From NCBI GenBank assembly GCA_029339195.1, contig JAPTJF010000676.1, forward strand, positions 1 through 12,621: a stretch of DNA of 12,621 nt. Direction: 5' to 3'. Shown one piece after another: positions 1 to 8,354 of this stretch; within the stretch, counting starts at the first letter, position 1, and each line of letters begins with the position of its first letter. The notes beneath the pieces were generated by a model. It made no database searches and had not been told where the DNA came from. It was given only the letters and a program-made list of their open reading frames with translations. The stretch comes from Micractinium sp. NFX-FRZ (Eukaryota > Chlorophyta > Trebouxiophyceae > Chlorellales > Chlorellaceae). Position numbers and translations under genes: made by a program.

Positions 1-1522
1 GCGCCGCAGGCCCACGCCGCGCCCGCCCTGCAGCGCCGCCATCGCCTCGTGCTGCTCGCGCAGCAGGGCGGCGGCGCTGCCGGGCACCACGGGCGGCATG
101 GTCTGGGGGTTGGGCTCGGGGGAGGGGGCGCGGCGGCGCCGGCGGGGGCGCGCCAGCTCAGCCTCGGCCTCCTCCCGCAGCCGCTTGCGCCTCTCCCACG
201 CCACGTGCGAGTCCTTGTACTCCCGCCAGCTCTTGGGGGAGATGAGGCGGGAGCAGTCGTGAGCAGGCTCCTGTGGCTCGGGCCCCGGCTCAGGCGGCAG
301 CTGCTGCTCCTGCTGCTGCTCCTGCTGCTCCTGCTGCTGCTCCTGCTGCGGCGCTGCCGCCGCGGCAGCCGCTGCGCCGCTGGCGGCGGGGGCGCCGCCT
401 GTGCTGCCAGAGCGTGCCGCCCCGTTCTGTCGAGCCAGATCGGCGGTGGTGGGCTCGGGCGTCTTTGCCCGCCGTCCCCTGCCGCGCCCCCGGCCCCGGC
501 CGCGGCCCCTGCCGCGGCCGCGGCCGCCCCCTCTGCCGCCACGCCCGCCGCGGCCTCTGCGGCCGCCGCCAGCATCGCCTGCCTCCTCCTGCTGCTCCTG
601 CTGCTTCCTCTTGCCAGACCCGGGCGGCCTGCCGCGCCGCTTGGGTGCCGGGGCAGGGGATGCGTCACTGGCATCCCCGTCTCCCCCGCCTGCTGCTGCG
701 CCGCCTGCTACCGCCAGCGCTGCCTGCTGCCCGGCCTGCCCGGCTGAAGCCTGCGCCTGCTGCTCTAGCGCCTGCTGCGCAGCCTGCCCGTCCGCACCTG
801 CTGCAGCCTGCTGCTCTGGCGGCTGCGGCTGTGCGCCAATGGCCGCCCCTGCTGCCGTTGCCGGGGCATGCTGCTCGGCGCGGGAGCCGGCAACGGCACC
901 ATCTGCTTGCAGCGCCCCGGTGCCGGTGCTGGGCGGCAGCGCCTTCGCCTGCAGTGGCGACGGTGGCAGCGGCTGCTGCGGCGGCGCGCTGCCGACTTGC
1001 GGCGCCAGGGGGGGCATGTCGTGCGGGACCGACGCCTCCTGCTGCTGCTGCTCGCTGGCGCCCTGCTGCTGCTGGGCGGCCAGCAGCTGCTTCTCAAGCT
1101 CTGCTTTTTCAGCATGCTGGCTGGCCAGGAAAGCAAGCATCACCTGCTGCATGTGCGGGGGCAGGGCTGACAGGAGCTCGTCGGTGTCAATGCCGCTCAA
1201 GATCGCCGCCGCTGCGTTGCCGGCGGCCCGGCCAGCCAGCGGCGCAATGCAGCTCTGCACGTCCTCGATTGGCGGCGGCCTGTGGTGCCGCGGCGGCGGG
1301 CTGGCGCTGCGCTGCGGCATCTCGCTGGGCTGCGCCTCGCCGGCTGCAACGGCCTGCGCCTTGGCTGCCACCGCAGGCGTCACCTGGCCTGCCCGCAGCA
1401 TCCACTTGAGAGCGACCCGCTGCTCGTTTGCCGCAGGGCGCTGCCGCTCCTGCGCAGGGCCTGCCGCCGCTGCCGCTGCTGCCCCGCCGCGCTCTCCAGT
1501 CTCGGCCGCGGGCCTGCTGGGC
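1..1522 (-). CDS. AT-hook protein gene, exon 5 (AT-hook 3 and Arg-Gly tract), truncated by window edge
   Basis: From the acceptor at 1523/1522 the minus strand reads 507 codons to the window edge without a stop. It holds residues about 1824-2330: an Ala run, then a less repetitive helical-looking segment (about 1300-1080; SGIDTDELLSALPPHMQQVM, then AFLASQHAEKAELEKQLLAA) and a Gln/Pro/Ala-rich region. AT-hook KRRGRPPGSGKRK (642-604) follows, then an Arg-Gly tract (about 561-470), a Gln/Glu tract, and a charged C-terminal part (ISPKSWREYKDSHVAWERRK, then ARPRRRRRA). The last visible codon is CGC at 3-1. The 3' end is outside the window, either as continued exon or after another intron. Confidence 0.75.
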
Positions 1523-3103
1523 CTGCAGGGGCACAGAGCGTGTCATTAGTGGATAATTGCCGCGACAGAACAGGGCGAAGACACAGGAAGAGGAAGAGGT
1601 GGAAGACCATACATCAAGTGGCTGGAGCTTGGCCCGCGAGGCAACCGCGGGGAGGACGAAGCGATGCGAATGAGATGTCGGGAGTCAATGCCGAGACGCG
1701 TGCAGGCTAGCGCTAGGGCACCCCGTGGCCATGAGACCGCCCAGACGAGCAAACAGGCGACGACCAATGGCGTGAGAAGGGGCTGTCAATGTGAAGCCGA
1801 ACGAGGGGCACCGGGGCATGAGCAGCGCAGGACATGAAGAAAGCGGCGGCACAAGCGGACGGGCGGGATGTGGCCGCAGCTTTGGACTCACCTTGCGGGG
1901 GGGCGGGAAGGGTGCTGCTGCGATGGACCTGCTGCATCATCAACCTGCGCTGCATTCCCCACAGACAACGGAGACTCAGCAGCAGGCTGCTCCAGCTGTG
2001 GCTCGCTGGCAGACGGTACCGCTGCCGCCGGGTGCACTTGCTGCTGATGCTGCTGCACCAGCGGCAGCTGCTGCCGTTGCTCCTCATGCGCTGCCGCCAC
2101 CCGCCCCTTCTTAGCAGGCGCAGCTTCCTGCTGCTGCTCCTTCGCTGCACTGCGCGCGCGCTTGCGGGACGGGCGCACTGCCACCTCGGCGGCTGCCTCT
2201 GCCTCCGCCGCAAACTGGGATGGATCCTGTGTTGCATTGGCAGTGGTGGGAAGCTGCTGGTGCTGCCCACTGCTGGACGGCCCCACATCTGGTGCTCTTG
2301 CCTGCGCAGCGTGCTGCTGCTGCTGCTGCTCCACCTCTGCCTGGGCAGCAACTGCACCTGCTGCTGCCGCCGCCGCCGCTGCCTCAGCTGCCCTCTTGGC
2401 GAGCGTCTTTGGGCCAGGCCTCCTTCCCCGCCGCTTTGGCACCGGTGCCACCGCCACTGCCGGCTGCTGCGCTGGCGGCGGTGGTGCCGCCTGCTGCTGT
2501 GGCTGCTGCTGGGCTGAGGCTGACGGTGCGGGGTTTGATTCCTGCTCTGCCTGCTGCTCTGCCTGCTGAGCACGCTGCGCCAGTGCTGCTGCCTCCGGCT
2601 CTGCTGCGCCTGCTGCTGCTGCCGCCGGCACCTGAAGAGCGGGCTGCTCCTCGAAGACGGCGGGCTGCTTCTGTGCAGCATTGTCAGCGGGGCTGTGGGC
2701 AGCCTCCTCATCTTCATCTGTGCTCAACAGCTCCCCAACGCAGCGCAGCGCAGCAGAGGGACGGCCGCCGGTGCTGCTGTCGCCAGCGCTGCCGTGCCCG
2801 GCGCTCAAGCTGCAGTGAAGGGTGAGGTGCATGTGGCAAGCTGGTGGGCACAAGGAAAGGATGCACAGCACTATGGGCACTGCTGGGCTGACGGGCAAGC
2901 AGCTGGCCGCATGACATGGCAGGCCAGGCAGCTAGTGAGGCACAGGGCATGCAGCATGGTGCTGGAAAAGCACGCGCAGGGACCACTGTACCAGATCAGG
3001 CATACATCGTGCTCACCTTGGCTGGGGGGGCACGGATGCTTGCTCAGCTGCCGCCAACTGGGGGTCCACTGCGCCAGTCTGCTGCCCCCCGGTTGCCTGG
3101 GAG

Positions 3104-3137
<34 letters not shown>

Positions 3138-6100
3138 GGGAAGCCAGCGCGGCAGGCTGCTCTGCTGCAGCCTGTGGGCGAGCGCTGACCCCGCTGCAGC
3201 AGCAGTGCGGCCAGATGAGGCAGGGTGAGACAGCACGCAGCCCGACCATTAGCGCAATGTAGCTCCGCAATGCAACAGTCGCACCGACAACACATCCGAG
3301 CTCCGCAATGCAACAGTCGCACAGATGGCACATCCGAGCTCCGCAATGCAACAGTCGTGCAGACTGCACGTCCAATACACCATCAGGAGCGGCTGCAGCA
3401 GCCGTTTGCAAGCACCAGCACACACCTGCCCGCATGTTGTTCCGTGACGTGGCTGCCGGTGCCAGCTGCAGCAAGGGCCTGTGCTGCCACGCGGGCTGCA
3501 TGCTGCCTGATCTGCTCACTGCTCTCCTCCTGGTCCAGTGCAGAGGCGGCAGCAGCGGTGGCTGCTTGGACCGCCTGAGGGCAGGGCTGGCATGCCTGAC
3601 CTGCCGCCGCCTCCGCTTGCGACCGGACAGGAGCTGCTCCCGTCGGCTGCTCTGCACCGCACTCCTCGCGTGCAACCGAGCCTGCAGCAGGCCCCACAGA
3701 CTGCGGCCAGGCTGGAGAGCTGCTGGGCCTGCTGGCTTGCTGCCGTGGCCGGCGGCCCGCCCAGGCGGGCAGCGGTGACTGCGAGCGACTGCGGGGCGGC
3801 TGAGAGCGACGGCTGCCAGACCTGTGAGGCTGGTGCCGCTCTCGGTCCGCCGCCTCGGCGGCAGAGCCGGGGACAGCAGAGGGCGCACCCGGCTGCCGCG
3901 GCTGCTGCTGCCGCGGCTGCTGGGGGTCAGACATTGCCTGCTCTGCCTGCACGTCCTGCTGCTGCACACTGCCAGATGGGTGCTGCCCCTGGCTGCGCTG
4001 CCCCGATGCTTGTGCAGCAGCCGCTGCTGCAGCGACCTGTGCTTGGGCTGCAACTGCAGCCGCTGCTGCTGCCGCCGCCGCTGCTGCTGCCGCCTGGGCT
4101 GCCCTCTTAGCCAGCGTCTTTGGGCCTGGAGGTCGGCCGCGCCTCTTTGGTGCCAACGCTGGCGCAGGCTGCTGCTGCTGCTGTTGCCGCCGACACCCTG
4201 CCTGCTCCTCCTCGCTGCTGTTGCCGCTGGACTGCGCGGCAAGCTGCCACTTGCGCCGCCGCCGCTCCTCAGGAAGCAGCGTGAACTCCTCATCATCATC
4301 CTCACCGCTGCCATCCAGTGTCACCTCCGACACGTCTTCCTCCCGGGCCTCCTCAGAGTCCTCCTCCGCCTCATTGTCGCCATCGCCATCCTCGCTGCCG
4401 CCCGCTCTGGGCTGCCGCCTGCGCCGCTTCCCGCGCAGCCGCAGGGGCAGGTGCTCCTCATACGCAAAGGTGGCATCGGGGCCAAAGAGGGCGGGATGCT
4501 GCCCCTTGGTGGCACGCTTGCTGCGCCGCACAGCCTGCCCTCGCCGGTCGCTGCTGCTCGAATGCTCATCACTGCTTCCCTCATCGCCGTCAGACGTGTC
4601 GCCTGAGGCAGCAGCCGTGGCAGGCTCCAGATGCTGCCTCTGCTGGATCTGCTGCCAGTCTGCACGCACCGCCTTCTGCGCCCACCGCGCCGCCACCGTG
4701 CTCGCTGTCAGCCGCCGGCTGGCTGCGGCTGCGCTCTCCGGAGAGCCTACCGCAGCTGCACCACGGTGCCGCTGTGCGCACGCACCGCTGCCTGCCTGCT
4801 TACGCTGCACAGCCGCTGCTGCTGCTGCAGCTGCTGCCCCTCTGTGCTGCTGCTGCTCCTCCTCCGCCTCATGCAGATCGTTGAGGGGCACAGGCCGTGG
4901 CTGGGCGTCCTGCTGCCGCCTGTGGGACGCGGGTGCGCTGGCCTGGGCCGGCTCCTGCTGCTGCTGCTGCGCTGGACCCTGCTGCTCGCCCTGCTGCACC
5001 TCCTCCGCATGCAGCAGCAGCTCGTCGCCGTGCTGCTGCAGGAAGGTGGGCAAGGACATGTTGCTGAGGCCCGCAAACAGCGAGTCGCTGCATGCTGGGC
5101 CGCCAGTGATCAGCGCCGACGACCAGCCCGGGCGCATCACTGCTGCGCTTGCTGGTGACAGCAGCTGGTGCGTCTGCATATGCTGCTGCTGCTGCTGCAT
5201 TGGACCTGCCCTCACAATGTGCTGCAGCAAGGAGGCGGCTGGTAGCGCAGCCATGTCCTGTGCCTGGTACAGCAGCTGTGCGTTGTGTGCCCGCTGAAGC
5301 AGCTGTGCCTGCTGCGCTGCTGCTATCATTGCGGCGTCCCGCTGCTGCTGCACCTGCTGCTGTGCAGCCATGATTGCGGCGTCCTGCTGCTCCTGCTGCG
5401 CTTGTTGCGCTGCGGCCATCACAGCAGCGTCCTGCTGCTGCGCCTGCTGCTGCTGCTGCGCTGCGGCCATCATTGCGGCATCCCGCTGCTGCTGCGCCTG
5501 CTGCTCCGCGGCCATCACAGCAGCGTCCTGCTGCTGCGCCTGCCGCTGCTGCGCTGCGGCCATCATTGCGGCATCCCGCTGCTGCTGCGCCTGCTGCTCC
5601 GCGGCCATCATTGCGGCATCCCGCTGCTGCTGCGCCTGCTGCTCCGCGGCCATCATTGCGGCGTCCTGCTGCTGCTGCGCCTGCTGCGCTGCGGCCGTCA
5701 CAGCAGCGTCCGGCTGCGCCTGTCGCGCTGCGGCTGCCTTTGCGTCGTCCTGCTGCTGCCGCTGCTGCGCTGCGGCCACTACCGCACCGCCTGGCTGCTG
5801 CTGCTGCGCTGCTGTCATCCTTGCGGCATTGTGCTGCTGCTGTTGATGTTGCTGCTGCTGCTGCTGCCGCCGCAGTTGCTCCTCTTCCGCTGAGACAGCT
5901 TGCAATGCCTGCTGCACTGCCTGCACTTGCAGGATTGATGACGTTGCATGCTGCCGCTGCTCAGCATCGACCGCTTGCAGGCTACTCTGCACCTGGCACT
6001 GCTGCGCCGACGGTGGGGCAAGTCCTGCGCTGCGGCCGGCGGCACCGCTGTCTGTGTGGCCCCGGCCCTGGCTGCCTGTGCGCGCCCCACTGTTGATACC

Positions 6101-6528
6101 GGCAGCGCCGCCGCTCCGAGCGCCGGTGCTACCAGCTCCGGCTGACTGCGGCAGCTGGCCCAGCTGCTGCTGCACCTGCGCCTGAAGCGGACGCTCCTGG
6201 TGCTGCTGGTGCTGCTGTTGCTGAGCGGGGGCTTGCTCAGGGTGAGGGCCAGAACGCGGCGACGGCTCTCCCCCGTCGCCTTGCTCCTGCTGTCGCACTT
6301 GCTTCCGCAGCACCGGCTCTGCCACCGACACCTCTGTGCCGGCAGGTGCCTGGCACTGCATTGGCAGCATGCCCATCAGCTGTGCCGGGTGCAGGAACGT
6401 CATGCCTGCTGCCATTCCCGGGTGCAGCATGTGATGCATCCCCGCCGTGGCATGCTGCCAAGGCTGCGGGCAAGGGTGCATCTGGCTCTGAGGTCCGCCC
6501 ATTCGAGCCTGCTGCTGCTGCTGCTGGA

Positions 6529-6561
<33 letters not shown>

Positions 6562-8354
6562 CCGCCAGTGCTGCCGGCATCGCAGGACTGGCTGCCGCTC
6601 CGGCCCCGTACCGCGGTGGCTGCAGTGGCTGGTAGCTCCCAGCTGCCGGCCGAGCCTGATACTGCATTGGGTTCTGCAGCTTGGCAGCAGCAGCAGCAGC
6701 AGTGTCGGCGGCAGCCTGCGCTGCGGGCAGCATCGCCGGACCTGGCGTCACAGCTTGCGCTGCAGGCAGCATGGTGGGCCGTGGCGTCACGGCTTGCGCT
6801 GCGGGAAGCATCGCCGGCAGCGGCGCCACGGCTTGCGCTGCGGGCAGCATCGCCCGTGCGTGCTGGGGGCGGCTGCACCGAGCAAAGAAGGGACGTGTTC
6901 AGAACGTTAGCGTTGTGCAGCCAAGTTCAGTCGACAATCTCAGTCACTGTCTGCGGAACACTGATTGCCCATGTGTGATCCAGCCAGCCAGCCAGCCAGC
7001 CAGCCAGCAAGCAAGCAAGCAAGCCGCGGCGGGCAGGCAGCAGCAGCAGCAGCAGCGGCCAGTAAGGGCATTGAGCACAACTGCGACGGTGCCTCACGTG
7101 GGAAAGACCATGAGCGCTGCAGGGTAGCCGGCCGGGGGGCGCTGCCCGCCCATGCCGGGCACGCCAGCAGGAAAGAGGCCTGCGCCAGCGTTCTGTGCCA
7201 CAGCTGGCGCCAGCTCAACGTAGCTGCCAGTCCTGCAGGCAGTGTGGCAGACATGTGTACACCGGGCACTTGGGCATGCTGTGCACAGGCAGGATGGCGC
7301 AGGCAGCACAAGCCGTTGGCCCACACACTTGTCCTGCTTGATGCCACCACAGCGTGCCGCACGTGCACTAACGACGTCTGGAACAAAGTTATGATTGGGC
7401 CAAAGAGCAGGGCAAGCATGGTGCTCACCTGATCATGTGGCCTGCCCCCAGCCCTGCTGTGCCTGCAGCCGCCATGCTGCCACGCTGCAACACTGCAGCT
7501 GCAGCGGGGTGCTGTAGCAGGCCGGCCTTCTGGCCCGCCAGGGGCGACGCCGCCGGCCCCTGTCCGGGCTGCTGCGGCTGCACCCCCGCCGGCGAGCCGT
7601 GCAGCAGCAGGCAGCTGCCATCAGTGCCGCTGCTGCTGCCGCGCACCTGCGCCTGCGTGGCCCGCTGCTGCTGCTGGTGCTGCTGCTGGTGTGGCTGCTG
7701 CTGGATCATACCCCCGGGCTCCTCTCCCTGGCCCCCCTCATCCCCATCCTCCTGCTGCAGCTCGCTAACGGTGGAGGGCCCGCCCTGCCACTCCCGCCAA
7801 AGCAAGGCGACCGCACCGTTGCTCACGGTGGGTGCTGCAAGGCCGGCGGGAGACAGCATGGGCAGCGCCCGCTCCGGCTGTCCGCCTTGCACGGCAGATG
7901 CCACCGCCTGCTGCCAGCTGCCACCTCCTGGCGCAATCGCTGCGCTAGGGGCCGGCCGTGGCGGCACGCCGGAGCGCAGCGCCTGGGCAGCGTGCGGAGG
8001 GCGGCTGACCTCCCGGCAGGTGCCGCCCGTTGTGGCGCCGCTGGGGTGGCATGCTACTGCCACTGGCAGCGGCGTCCGCTGCGGCGGCGGCGGCGGCAGC
8101 GGCTGTTGCCGCTGCTGTAGCAGGGGCTGCAGCTGGTGGTGCCCGCCCAGTGACTCTGTGCGTTCGCTGCTCTGGCTGCGGCTGCTGGTGCTGCGCCCGG
8201 CGCTACCCTCCTCGACATCCTGCAGAGCATCCAGAGCATGGGCAAAACGCTTGTGCGGCGAGGGCTGGGAAGTGGTGGGCGCTGGGTGCTGGCGTGAGAG
8301 TCCCAAGCTGCTCCGGGAAGGCTGTGCCATGCCCCTGATATTGGCCTCAAACAT
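1..8354 (-). CDS. Large Gln/Ala-rich AT-hook protein, five exons, 3' end outside window
   Basis: Proposed model: complement(join(1..1522,1892..2809,3017..3193,3426..6872,7429..8354)), with further sequence to the left. The four junctions are GT-AG with AG|GTGAGC, AG|GTGTGT, AG|GTGAGC and AG|GTGAGT donors. All are phase 2 and keep the frame, so 6990 bases read as 2330 codons with no stop. The protein is low-complexity (poly-Gln, poly-Ala, Pro). It has three AT-hooks of the form KRRGR(P/R)PG at about residues 1217, 1641 and 2118, an acidic/basic block at about 1065-1196, and an Arg-Gly tract at about 2144-2175. AT-hooks bind the minor groove of AT-rich DNA, so a nuclear role in chromatin or transcription is inferred. 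I recognise no enzymatic or other folded domain and cannot name a family. The start is uncertain: the frame stays open upstream to a TGA at 8508-8510. Gene-finders that require ATG-to-stop frames would break it into pieces. Confidence 0.8.
470..561 (-). repeat. Arg-Gly (RG/RGG) tract
   Basis: About 30 residues are almost entirely Arg and Gly (RRGRGGRGGRGGGRGRGRGR and on), from GC-only codons. RG/RGG tracts are known to bind nucleic acids and to be sites of arginine methylation. That role is inferred here from composition only. Confidence 0.75.
604..645 (-). other. AT-hook motif 3 (KRRGRPPGSGKRK)
   Basis: Codons at 645-604 read PKRRGRPPGSGKRK, a canonical AT-hook core with extra C-terminal Lys/Arg. 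It has the same KRRGRPPG core as motif 1 but lacks the TLAKRAA tail and poly-Ala run shared by motifs 1 and 2. Confidence 0.8.
1523..1891 (-). other. Intron 4 of the AT-hook gene (369 bases)
   Basis: The donor is GTGAGT at 1891 and the acceptor is GTGCCCCTGCAG ending at 1523. A CACTAATGAC branch-point-like sequence lies about 25 bases before the acceptor. It is phase 2, and AG joins G to make Arg. No gene is seen inside. Confidence 0.75.
1892..2809 (-). CDS. AT-hook protein gene, exon 4 (AT-hook 2)
   Basis: A 918-base exon, residues about 1517-1823. It begins (S)LSAGHGSAGDSSTGGRPS and has an acidic patch (LLSTDEDEEAAHSP). A Gln/Ala/Pro-rich region leads to the AT-hook KRRGRRPGPK (2436-2407), which is followed by TLAKRAAEAAAAAAAAG. 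Small basic clusters (RPSRKRARSAAK, PAKKGR at about 2180-2100) may add nuclear targeting. It ends at a consensus donor AG|GTGAGT at 1892/1891. An ATG further upstream at 2898 in the same frame lies in intron 3, so the open frame there is not a separate protein. Confidence 0.75.
2407..2436 (-). other. AT-hook motif 2 (KRRGRRPGPK)
   Basis: It reads PKRRGRRPGPKTLAKRAAEA followed by a poly-Ala run. It matches motif 1 except for Pro to Arg inside the hook and Gln to Glu after it, indicating duplication of a hook-plus-Ala module. The Arg in place of the usual Pro after RGR makes this a variant hook. Confidence 0.75.
2810..3016 (-). other. Intron 3 of the AT-hook gene (207 bases)
   Basis: The donor is GTGAGC at 3016 and the acceptor is CCTTCACTGCAG ending at 2810. 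It is phase 2 and rebuilds AGC (Ser). The start of the donor (GTGAGCACGATG) resembles that of intron 1 (GTGAGCACCATG). Confidence 0.7.
3017..3193 (-). CDS. AT-hook protein gene, exon 3 (poly-Gln exon)
   Basis: A 177-base exon, residues about 1458-1517. It encodes SGVSARPQAAAEQPAALASR, then ten Gln from a pure CAG run (about 3135-3105), then a Ser/Gln/Ala/Pro tail. The donor at 3017/3016 is AG|GTGAGC. Both ends are phase 2, so inclusion or skipping leaves the frame intact. No domain is seen. Confidence 0.7.
3194..3425 (-). other. Intron 2 of the AT-hook gene (232 bases)
   Basis: The donor is AG|GTGTGT at 3425 and the acceptor is GCTGCTGCAG ending at 3194. It is phase 2 and rebuilds AGC (Ser). 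A second possible acceptor (GCCCACAG, about 20 bases further in) would instead give a poly-Ser frame, which fits less well with the Gln-rich protein. The intron contains a 38-bp tandem repeat. Confidence 0.7.
3261..3374. repeat. 38-bp tandem repeat, three copies, inside an intron
   Basis: Units begin at 3261, 3299 and 3337, each starting AGCTCCGCAATGCAACAGTC. The first 21 bases are the same in all copies and the 3' half drifts. There are no unique spacers, so this is a minisatellite, not a CRISPR array. Confidence 0.9.
3426..6872 (-). CDS. AT-hook protein gene, exon 2 (large Gln/Ala exon with AT-hook 1)
   Basis: A 3447-base exon, residues about 309-1458. In order it holds four 13-residue MLPAAQAVTP-type repeats (6850-6710), a Gln10-Leu-Gln6 tract (about 6509-6561), and a Met/Pro/Gln-rich stretch. 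Next come about ten copies of a roughly 15-residue DAAMMAAEQQAQQQR-type unit (about 5830-5300), followed by an acidic/Ser block and basic clusters including RRSKRATKG and GKRRRRQPR (4610-4212). It ends with AT-hook KRRGRPPGPK (4147-4118), a poly-Ala run and a Ser/Arg/Pro region. The AG|GTGTGT donor at 3426/3425 ends the exon; the frame runs on only to a stop at 3383-3385. The seven codons before the ATG at 6850 are coding in this model, so that ATG is not the start of a separate gene. Long open frames on the opposite strand are by-products of the triplet repeats. Confidence 0.8.
4118..4147 (-). other. AT-hook motif 1 (KRRGRPPGPK)
   Basis: The minus-strand codons read PKRRGRPPGPKTLAKRAA, with the AT-hook core RGRP flanked by Lys/Arg on the N-terminal side and Pro-Gly-Pro-Lys on the other. 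It is followed by a poly-Ala run. The family is known to insert the Arg-Gly-Arg core into the minor groove of AT-rich DNA. Confidence 0.8.
4212..4610 (-). other. Acidic/Ser block with basic NLS-like clusters in the AT-hook protein
   Basis: Residues about 1065-1196 alternate acidic/Ser stretches (SDGDEGSSDEHSSSSD; EDGDGDNEAEEDSEE; GEDDDEEF) with basic clusters (RRSKRATKG, GKRRRRQPR, EERRRRKW). The short segment between the first two clusters (HPALFGPDATFAYEEHLPLRLR) is the least repetitive part of exon 2, with aromatic and aliphatic residues that could fold or bind a partner. Nuclear targeting is inferred from the basic clusters. Confidence 0.55.
5300..5830 (-). repeat. Tandem 15-residue coding repeat (DAAMMAAEQQAQQQR type)
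   Basis: About ten degenerate tandem copies of a unit near 45 bases encode D-A-A-(M/V/I)-M-A-A-(E/A)-QQ-A-QQQ. Copies vary mainly at the Met/Val/Ile and Glu/Ala positions and in Gln number, giving units of about 14-18 residues. The composition favours a long helix. On the plus strand the same bases give open frames of poly-Cys/Leu, which are not genes. Confidence 0.8.
6509..6561 (-). repeat. CAG-repeat poly-Gln tract in exon 2
   Basis: An almost pure CAG run on the minus strand (CTG on plus), interrupted once by CTC (Leu), encodes about Gln10-Leu-Gln6. Such runs are prone to length change. Confidence 0.8.
6710..6850 (-). repeat. 13-residue coding repeat (MLPAAQAVTPxPA), about four copies
   Basis: Three full 39-base units and a shorter fourth encode MLPAAQAV(A/T)Pxx(A/T) directly after the exon 2 acceptor. 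They differ at a few positions (LP, RP, GP), consistent with a recent tandem expansion. Confidence 0.8.
6873..7428 (-). other. Intron 1 of the AT-hook gene (556 bases)
   Basis: The donor is GTGAGC at 7428 and the acceptor is GCTCGGTGCAG ending at 6873. It is phase 2: AG joins C to make Ser. The intron carries a tetranucleotide repeat (see the repeat entry) and stops in all minus-strand frames that would extend the flanking exons. No other gene is seen in it. Confidence 0.75.
6981..7024. repeat. Tetranucleotide repeat, (CAGC)7 then (AAGC)4
   Basis: A 28-base run of CAGC units passes directly into 16 bases of AAGC units, inside intron 1 of the minus-strand gene. It is a compound microsatellite in which the second block differs by one base per unit. 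Confidence 0.9.
7429..8354 (-). CDS. AT-hook protein gene, exon 1 (N-terminal, disordered)
   Basis: This exon encodes 308 codons plus two bases. It starts at an ATG at 8354 (MFEANIRGMAQ); a second ATG at 8330 also has G at +4. The product is rich in Ser, Pro, Gln and Gly, with a Pro run near residues 85-92 and a Gln/His tract (QQQPHQQQHQQQQ) near 220. No domain is recognised. The exon ends at a strong donor, AG|GTGAGC, at 7429/7428. Reading through would give Met-Ile-Arg then TGA, so the stop at 7427-7425 lies within the splice site, as expected for an intron. The in-frame sequence upstream from 8507 to 8355 is open but has no ATG. Candidate acceptors there (for example CGTCAG before the ATG) mean that an upstream 5' exon cannot be excluded. 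Confidence 0.7.

Noticed and set aside
765..1136. Short minus-strand open frames inside exon 5 (765-1136, 1187-1546, 1380-1610)
   Set aside because: They are in frames other than the 507-codon open one and give Arg/Ser-rich sequence without motifs.
49..1549. Long plus-strand open frames (232, 378 and 382 codons) at the left end
   Set aside because: They are poly-Leu, poly-Ala/Arg and poly-Cys readings opposite a minus-strand exon with AT-hook and Gln/Ala composition; GC-rich triplet repeats keep all frames open.
3172..3193. Alternative acceptor GCCCACAG for exon 3
   Set aside because: It would shift to a poly-Ser frame that differs from the Gln-rich style of the protein and does not reach the 3017 donor in the phase needed for exon 4.
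3013..4314. 433-codon minus-strand open frame overlapping exon 2
   Set aside because: Only its last part (3193-3017) is coding, as exon 3. The rest is an out-of-frame reading of exon 2 and intron 2, including the 38-bp repeat.
3824..6910. Plus-strand open frames of 150-358 codons rich in Cys, Leu and Ser
   Set aside because: They are mirror images of the CAG repeats of exon 2, with no motif or plausible protein composition.
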